From Heterocephalus glaber (Eukaryota; Chordata; Mammalia; Rodentia; Bathyergidae): a stretch of 64,000 bases of DNA. Where the stretch lies: the NCBI RefSeq assembly GCF_000247695.1, contig NW_004624734.1, positions 39,861,701-39,925,700 of the forward strand. The letters are read 5' to 3'. Positions within the stretch are counted from its first letter, which is position 1. Every line of letters begins with the position of its first letter. Positions 58,160 through 64,000 of the stretch are shown here, one piece after another. Under the pieces are notes generated by a model. The model had not been told where the DNA came from. It worked only from the letters and a program-made list of their open reading frames with translations, and did no database searches. Both the position numbers and the translations under genes were made by a program.

Positions 58160-58568
58160 CTGAAAAGCTGATCCTCGGGGCATCAATACTGAGAAGTGGG
58201 ACCTTTTAGAGCCTTATGATAACACAGCCAGTCTTGAGGGAACTCATTAATCTACTCATCTGTTTAATGGGCACCCGGGAGTGGCTTTGTGAGTAGCCCA
58301 GGCTGCCTCTAAGTTACTCGCTCCGCCTCACCATGGGTCTCACCGTGGATCACTCCATGAGATAACAGCAAAAGACCCTTGCCAGGGCTGGCACCCAGCT
58401 CCTGGCTTTCCCAGCCCGGAACATGGGATAAAAATGCTTCTATTCTTTACCATTTACCCACTCTCAGGTACTTTTTATAGCAACAGAAAATACAGCCAAA
58501 AATGTTTCTATTCTTTATCCTTTCACACTCTTGGTATTTTGCTATAGCAACAGAAAATAGACTAAGAC
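58160..58568 (+). mobile_element. MaLR/MST-like LTR with duplicated 3' end
   Basis: Follows MaLR LTR wording: CATCAATACTGAGAAGTGGG, GAGGGAACTCATTAATCTAC, CCATGAGATAACAGCAAAAG, and ends GAAAATAGACTAAGACA at 58,568. The last 68 bases occur twice (58,431-58,498 and 58,499-58,566). The 5' boundary is uncertain. Confidence 0.75.
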
Positions 58569-61322
58569 AGAGTAGTTGACAAACTCCCCAGACTCTCTGT
58601 CTTCCCAGGGTTCTCTAGTGCTGCAGCCGCATCTGCCATCACTAACTGCTGAGCTCAAAACCACCACTACCCCTGCACCAGTGCGTTTCTCATGTCCTTC
58701 ATGAGAGGGATACACTGGAGCCCTCCCCAGGAACAACTGGGAAGCAGGTTCTCAAGCCGGACACAGTGAGTCCTTTCAAAATTTATAACCTCCCCAGATC
58801 TTCCAATTCCTCTGTCTGTGTTATACCACAGCAGCTCTGACATATCCACCTCTTTCTCCTGATCCATTTTCCATGTGGTCCCTAAGCAATGACACATATG
58901 ATTTATAAGAAATCTTTGCTGTAAAGTCTAAAATTATTAGAGAAAATTATAACAACTGAAATGTTATTTTTGCATGCTTCTTTTTAAAATATAATGATGG
59001 GTAGTGATTCTTTTGAATAATATCAAGTAATACAACTAATAAGTTAACAAGCTCTAAGACATAAAGGGCTCGACTCATACAACAAAAACATTTTAAGCAT
59101 GTTGCTTCTGGCTTATAGGGTGGCGTTATCTGTGGGCGGAAACTACCTGCTTAATTGTGAGGTTAACTTCACTAGGGTAAGAGTGGCAGGAAACTGGTGT
59201 CAAAGAGAAATCATGGGTCGGTAGAAACAGAAATGACTCAAGGGTTTCAGATGGAGTCTTACAGAAGCTCCGCGTGCTTGCCACAGTGGGAAGGACCTAA
59301 TGTGAAGGACACAATGGCCCCTTCACTCTGGACGGACCATAATGATGATGTGGTTGCCATGCAATATTTGAAACATTCACACTAAAAGTGTATTTATTAT
59401 GTATCTGAAATTCAAATTCAGCAGGGCATCCTATATTTTATCTGGCAACCTTAATAATACACAACTACCACACAGCACACTTCATTCCCATGGAGATCCA
59501 AAAACAGCTACTCATTTGTCATGATAACCTATAATACACCTATGAGAGACTGAAATTCCATCTCAGCTCCAAAGCCAGAGGAGGTTTATGAAGTCCAATT
59601 TCTGGTCATTGCCAGTCAGTTTGGACTGTTTACTTCAGGGACTCTGATTAAGTCATGTATTATAAGGAAGCCTCCCATTGCCCCTAATTCAAAACAGCTG
59701 GACCATTTCTTCCTGCCAGCCTTGCGTCCAAGTAGAAGCCTCCGGAGGGGACAGAGCTGGGGAGGAGGGCAAGCGGGGGACAGCTTTAATATAAGCAAGG
59801 GCATCTCTTAATGTGTTTGTGGAAATACTCTTTATAGAGCATCGGGTTACAAAGCCTCAGTTAGGAGGGGGCCAGGAGGGACAGCACATGAAGGGAGCTC
59901 TGGAGAAATTACCACAACATTTGAGGATCAAAGAATTTAGCCTGTCAAATGCTGTGATATTTTTTTCAATGAGGAAACAAGCTCACATTTTTCCCTTGAG
60001 GGCTTAGAAACAAAAGCCCAGGTTCAATTAAATTTTTTTAACTTTTTAAAGGTGCCAAACCATGTCTATACACATATGCTTCGCTTCTACTTAAGTTGCC
60101 CCCTGCCCCCCACCTTAAGTCTTGGGAGGGGAGGAGAATGTTTTATTCTGTGGCTATCAGGGTCATAACCAGGTGAATCTGGTCACTTCGGAATGTGCAA
60201 AAGCATTAATTTGGTTCTTATGAATTTGGCAAACGTGTTTACTTACTGAAGCTTATCCTAACAATGCAGAATATTTTACCTAAATCTTAAGGTGCTGAAG
60301 GGCTGGCTGTGGGCATGCAGGTATGCAGCCATGCTTCCTGTCTCATGTTTGTTTTGCTTCTCAGAAGCCTTTCTGCACTGCACAGAGTTCAAGAAGAGGA
60401 TGTAAGGTTGGAAGATGAGAGAAGGCGGAAGAGGTTGACAGCATCGGAAGAAGATTGCAATGAGGGGGGTAAAAGCATTTCCCATTTCTCAAATATTTCA
60501 AGATTTTCTTTTTGGGAGAGAACCCAGGTTATTTTAACTTCATTTTCCAGTGGACAATGCTTCTAAGAGTTTGGATGAAGTAGAGAACAGCAGAGAAAGC
60601 AAAGTCCAGGTGAACACTCTATGGGATGAAATGGACCAGCTCAGACTGGTTTCATTTTCTTGTTTGCTGACCATGAACCTGACATTAGACACACTAGAGA
60701 AATCGACAGGGGATAACATCAAAATGCAGTCTTCATGTGGCTCCAAGGCTGGCCCCATATTTGCCTTTGCATGAGGTTTACAATATCTGTTGTAGCCTGA
60801 TAAACTAGGAGTTCCTTGAAAAATAGGCGTTTTCAAAGCTCAGAGGTGCCCAGGATCTGAGCCAGCTCTGTGGATGTGGGGTGCACATGTATTTCACAGC
60901 ACAAAGGCAATGCCTTCGGTCTTTTAAACCCCAGGATGATCTTCCGAGGCCTTGCCCTAAGTGTTTCCCGAACCCATGAAGAAGGCTCCATGGAGACAAG
61001 GAAAAGGTGATGTGTTGCTGCTGAGGCTGGAGGCTCTGTGGTAGGTCAGGAAGACACACAGAAGCAGAGTATGGGGAGGGCTGCATGGGGGTAGCAACTT
61101 AGGGTTACAGACTCAGGCCTGCTCCTCTAGGTGCTAAGGGAAATGCAAAAGACCAATTCAGCCCTCTAGAACGTCCCTTTTTTCTTTTTCTGACTATATA
61201 TATTTTTTTATAAATAAAGGCACAGTTTACTTTTAGAAAAAGGCATAAGTCTAAAGTATAGCACTTGATGAGTTTTTACAAATGTGGCTCTCCAGCAACC
61301 CCTGGATAAAGGTGTAAGAGAT
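58569..61322. other. Intergenic, nothing recognised
   Basis: About 2.75 kb without a recognised gene or repeat. ORFs are short (98 codons or fewer). Confidence 0.45.
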
Positions 61323-61834
61323 GATTAAATATAAGGTGAATGCTCAAATTAAAAAAAACAATTACAGCAAAAGACACATTCACATTAATCTCCCTCAAAA
61401 TACTCCCCCTCGCTTCAAACATACTTCCTGAAGCAGTTCCGGGAAGTCCTTGCTTGTGTCTTTGTAAGGCATGATTACAAATACAGTGACTGTTGATCCA
61501 GGGGAAGAGCGGGCTCATGAAAATGTCTTGGTGCGTCCTCATCCCCCTTATTTATCACATCTGGCTCCACGTGATTTCTGGCTCTTCCCCAAAGTCAAAA
61601 TGATCATGAAAGGTAAATCTTTCAAATCAATTCAGGACATCGAGACAGCCATGACAGCCCAACTAAAGACACTGAAGAAAGAGGACTTCCTGAACTGCTT
61701 CAAAAAGTGACAAGAATGATAGGAGAAGTGTGTTTGAGGTGGCAGTGGGGGTGGGGGATACTTTGAGGGGAGTAATGGCAATGTGTCTTTCGCTGTAATA
61801 AATTTAGCCATGAATGAACACCTATGTTTTAATT
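61323..61834. mobile_element. Mariner-type transposon relic with inverted 3' ends
   Basis: A Tc1/mariner element in which two copies of the transposase 3' end and terminal region face each other. The left arm (about 61,323-61,470) and right arm (about 61,655-61,834) are inverted repeats. Read inward both give ACAGCRAAAGACACATT, then the reversed coding tail. The spacer keeps transposase codons from one copy only. The outer ends are similar (ATTAAATATAAGGTG and, reversed, ATTAAAACATAGGTG). Confidence 0.72.
61471..61710 (+). pseudogene. Mariner transposase C-terminal fragment
   Basis: An open stretch of 79 codons. From about residue 23 it matches the mariner transposase catalytic end: PHPPYLSHLAPRDFWLFPKV (family form PHPPYSPDLAP.DF.LFPK), then a KGKSFKSIQDIE block and TAQLKTLKKEDFLNCFKK. 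The third catalytic aspartate (in LAPRDFW) is kept, but the SPD aspartate is histidine and the DNA-binding domain and first catalytic residues are absent. After the stop the family pattern GGGYFEG continues out of frame. Not functional. Confidence 0.85.
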
Positions 61835-62831
61835 GCTCACCCTGTAAGACAATGTCTGGGGTTCTGGAAAGACACGCTTTGCAAAAAGTATGCCAGTTCC
61901 ATACTTTTGAGTGTCAAAATAGCCTTCATTCCCAGCCTGGCTCAAAGAAACAGCCACAGTAAATCATTATTTTAAAAATCCACCTTAATTTTGTAATGCC
62001 AGGTGACACAAAAACAACTGAGGGTTTTACTTTTACCTTTGAGGAGAGTCCACACCACCCCTGCGACATCTCAAGCCCCAGCCCTCCGGCAGCCCTGCTT
62101 CTCCTGAGCCTAGAAGTGGCAAAGAGCTTCGCAGGAGAGTGGCGTAAGCATGAGCAGAGAGCTTGGGGAAGTAGAGGTGAGATTTGCAAGATGCCCCATC
62201 CTTCAGAAGGTCTGCAAATAACTTTCACCTCTTCACCACTGTTTCTTATTTCTTTGGTAACCCTCAATTTTCATAATTTTTTTAATCCTCAGGCTTTTTT
62301 CCAATATACTGACAAACGAGGCAGGTGCTTAGACTCTAGGTTACAAAAATAAATGTGGAGAGAAATGGTTTCAAAATGCTTCAAACCCTGAACCGCACCT
62401 TTAATGAGGCAACAGAGTGTGAGAACTTGCAAAGAATTTCAGATTACAGCCTTGGACAGAGTAGACTGTGGAGTCCCAGAGGCCCTGGCAGGTCTCCTGG
62501 GTGTATCTTAAAATTCAAACCAATTCTGACCAGCAATCAGTTCTGAGACTAGCACAAAAGTTGTCTGTATTCCACAAAAATTGGACACAGATTGAAGAAC
62601 AGGGTCTGGATTTAGTATGTCTCTCCAAGCTCTGTGGCTATATGGAAAAAGGAATAAAGCTGAAGCAGAATTGTACCCTTTAACTAAAAAGTGCCAAAAT
62701 CTAATAAAAGAGAGGCAAGCCTCAGAAATGTGCTTACATAAATCAAATAATTAAACAGCAAGAACTTACCTCACAGCTATTCCTGATAAACATGCTTATT
62801 TAATAAATGCTTATAAATATTGGCTGTCTCC
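61835..62831. other. Intergenic, nothing recognised
   Basis: About 1 kb. Overlapping ORFs on both strands (113 codons -, 118 codons +) show no recognisable domain. Confidence 0.45.
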
Positions 62832-63380
62832 ATTAGGGTTCTCAAGAGAAACAGAGCCAACAGGATATTTTTAATGTAAGGGGAAAGACCTATTTTAAGG
62901 AACTGACACACATGATTGTGGAGGTGGTGAATCTGGAAGCCATAGGGCTGGTCAGCAGGGTAGAAAATGAAGTAAGAGTTAACGTTGTGGTCTCACATCT
63001 GAAATCCACAGGGCAGGCCAGCAGGCTGGAAACTCAGACAGGGTTTCTATGTGCCAATCCTGAGCCAGAGAACCTTCTTCCTTGCAAAATCTCAGTCTTT
63101 GCTTTTAAGGCCTTCAGTTGATCAGATAACTCCTACTCACAGGCTGGGTATGTAGCTTAGTGGTGGAGTGCTTTCCTGGGATATGCAAGGCCCTGGGTTC
63201 TATCCCCAGCACCAGGAAAATAAAAAACCCGTTCATTTTAAGCCCACTCACTTTGTGGAGGGTAATCTGCATTACTTAAAGCCCACTGATTATAAATGAT
63301 TATCACTTTAAAAATATTTTCACAGCAACATCTAGACTGGTGTTTGACCAAACAATTTGGGATTACAACCATCAAATGGA
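62832..63380 (-). repeat. Ancient LTR-like repeat, split by an ID
   Basis: + strand wording TTAGGGTTCTCAAGAGAAAC, CAACAGGATATTTTTAATG, GGAACTGACACACATGATTG, GGCCAGCAGGCTGGAAACTC, GCCTTCAGTTGATCAG, then after the ID GGAGGGTAATCTGCATTACT, AAGCCCACTGATTATAAATG and GTGTTTGACCAAACAATTTG. This is a common mammalian repeat that I recall as LTR-like (ERVL class) read in reverse, but I am not sure of the family name. Confidence 0.6.
63142..63230 (+). mobile_element. ID-type SINE, older subtype
   Basis: A + strand ID: GGCTGGGTATGTAGCTTAGT, GATATGCAAGGCCCTGGG and GGTTCTATCCCCAGCACC, then an A-rich tail. It interrupts the surrounding LTR-like repeat. Confidence 0.9.
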
Positions 63381-63649
63381 GAATTTAGTTAAAAATAGTT
63401 CCAAGTTATATATCTATGTACTGATACCCCAGGATGAATATATTTGTTATATATCAAAAACATACTAATGAAAACCCTTACTAAAAAAGTTGTAATTTTC
63501 TGTAGGTAATTGACAAAGGCAAGTACAAGTCTTTTTTTGGAGTTATCAACTCGAGACCTAGGTTTCAAAGAATTCTCACAGATAAAATACCAAGAACATA
63601 ACCTCACAGTCAAAAAGTATAAAGCATATGAACAATCAGGGGTCATGAA
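63381..63649. other. Intergenic, nothing recognised
   Basis: AT-rich, non-coding, no repeat assigned. Confidence 0.4.
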
Positions 63650-64000
63650 TGACAGCGGGCAAAATTAGGACTACAAAGACTCCAGCTAATCATACACAGA
63701 ATAGAAGATATTTTCAATATGCTGTAAGAACTCAGAGAAAACTTGAAAATAAGAACAAGAATGGGATATTATAAAAATGGAATTTCTAGAAGATAAAAGT
63801 CAGATGTGTTGCTAGCTAGCAGAATGAACAGATAAAAGAGAATTGGCAAATTGGTAAAGAGATTTGAAGAAAATATCTAGAATTTAGTCTAAGGAGACAA
63901 AAAGATAGAAAATGTGAGGAAAAATGGCCAAGGAACTGGAACGTAAGTTGAGAACATCTACCAACTTTAATAAAAGTTTTAACTATTTCCAGAATTATGG
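63650..64000 (+). repeat. L1M/HAL1-like LINE remnant, runs off the right edge
   Basis: A-rich coding-like wording of an ancient L1/HAL1 ORF region: GATAGAAAATGTGAGGAAAA, GAACATCTACCAACTTTAAT and CCAGAATTATGG at the edge. The match is by order of words only, and the element continues outside the window. Confidence 0.5.

Overview
The window is mammalian nuclear DNA, almost certainly from a rodent outside the mouse/rat group. The evidence is the SINE content. There are many tRNA-derived ID elements and many B1-dID composites (a B1 body fused to an ID-like tail), alongside ancient mammalian MIR, L2, MER5 and L1M debris and MaLR-type LTRs. B1-dID composites are known from squirrel-related rodents and dormice. 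The young ID subtype seen here (core ATTTAGCTCAGTGGTTCC, ending GGTACC before the A tail) may point to a beaver-like or sciuromorph genome, but I cannot fix the species from sequence alone.

Only one intact protein-coding gene is visible: the intronless TMEM30B (CDC50B) at 14,928-15,986 on the + strand. It encodes a 352-residue beta subunit of P4-ATPase lipid flippases and lies in a CpG island (about 14,570-16,150) with GC boxes. A 23-codon upstream ORF ends in an ATGA overlap with the TMEM30B start. In human, TMEM30B lies between PRKCH and SLC38A6. If that order holds here, the left edge faces PRKCH, and the 48 kb to the right is gene-poor DNA on the SLC38A6 side.

Layout: 1-3,975 is the 3' two thirds of a dead L1 with endonuclease, reverse transcriptase and C-terminal ORF2 pieces and its own SINE insertion. 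5-14 kb is a patchwork of an LTR, an L1 tail and SINEs. 14.5-16.2 kb holds the TMEM30B promoter and CDS, followed by an AT-rich probable 3' UTR to 17-19 kb. 19.8-20.6 kb is a nest of insertions: two B1-type SINEs at the same target site, one interrupted by an L1 tail, the other by a Tigger-like MITE. 20.8-31.7 kb holds L2, MIR, SINE, LTR and L1M pieces. 31.8-37.6 kb is unusually poor in recognisable repeats and is the best candidate for conserved regulatory DNA. 37.6-56.4 kb is ordinary intergenic DNA with scattered repeats. 56.8-58.6 kb has polypurine tracts, a small CpG-dense patch and an LTR with a duplicated 3' end. 61.3-61.8 kb is a mariner relic arranged as an inverted repeat. 62.8-64 kb is LTR-like and L1M sequence.

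I see no operons, CRISPR arrays, defence systems or other multi-gene systems. The interesting signals are the uORF, the nested transposons and the repeat-poor block. Boundaries of old repeats are approximate because they were judged by eye against remembered family features.
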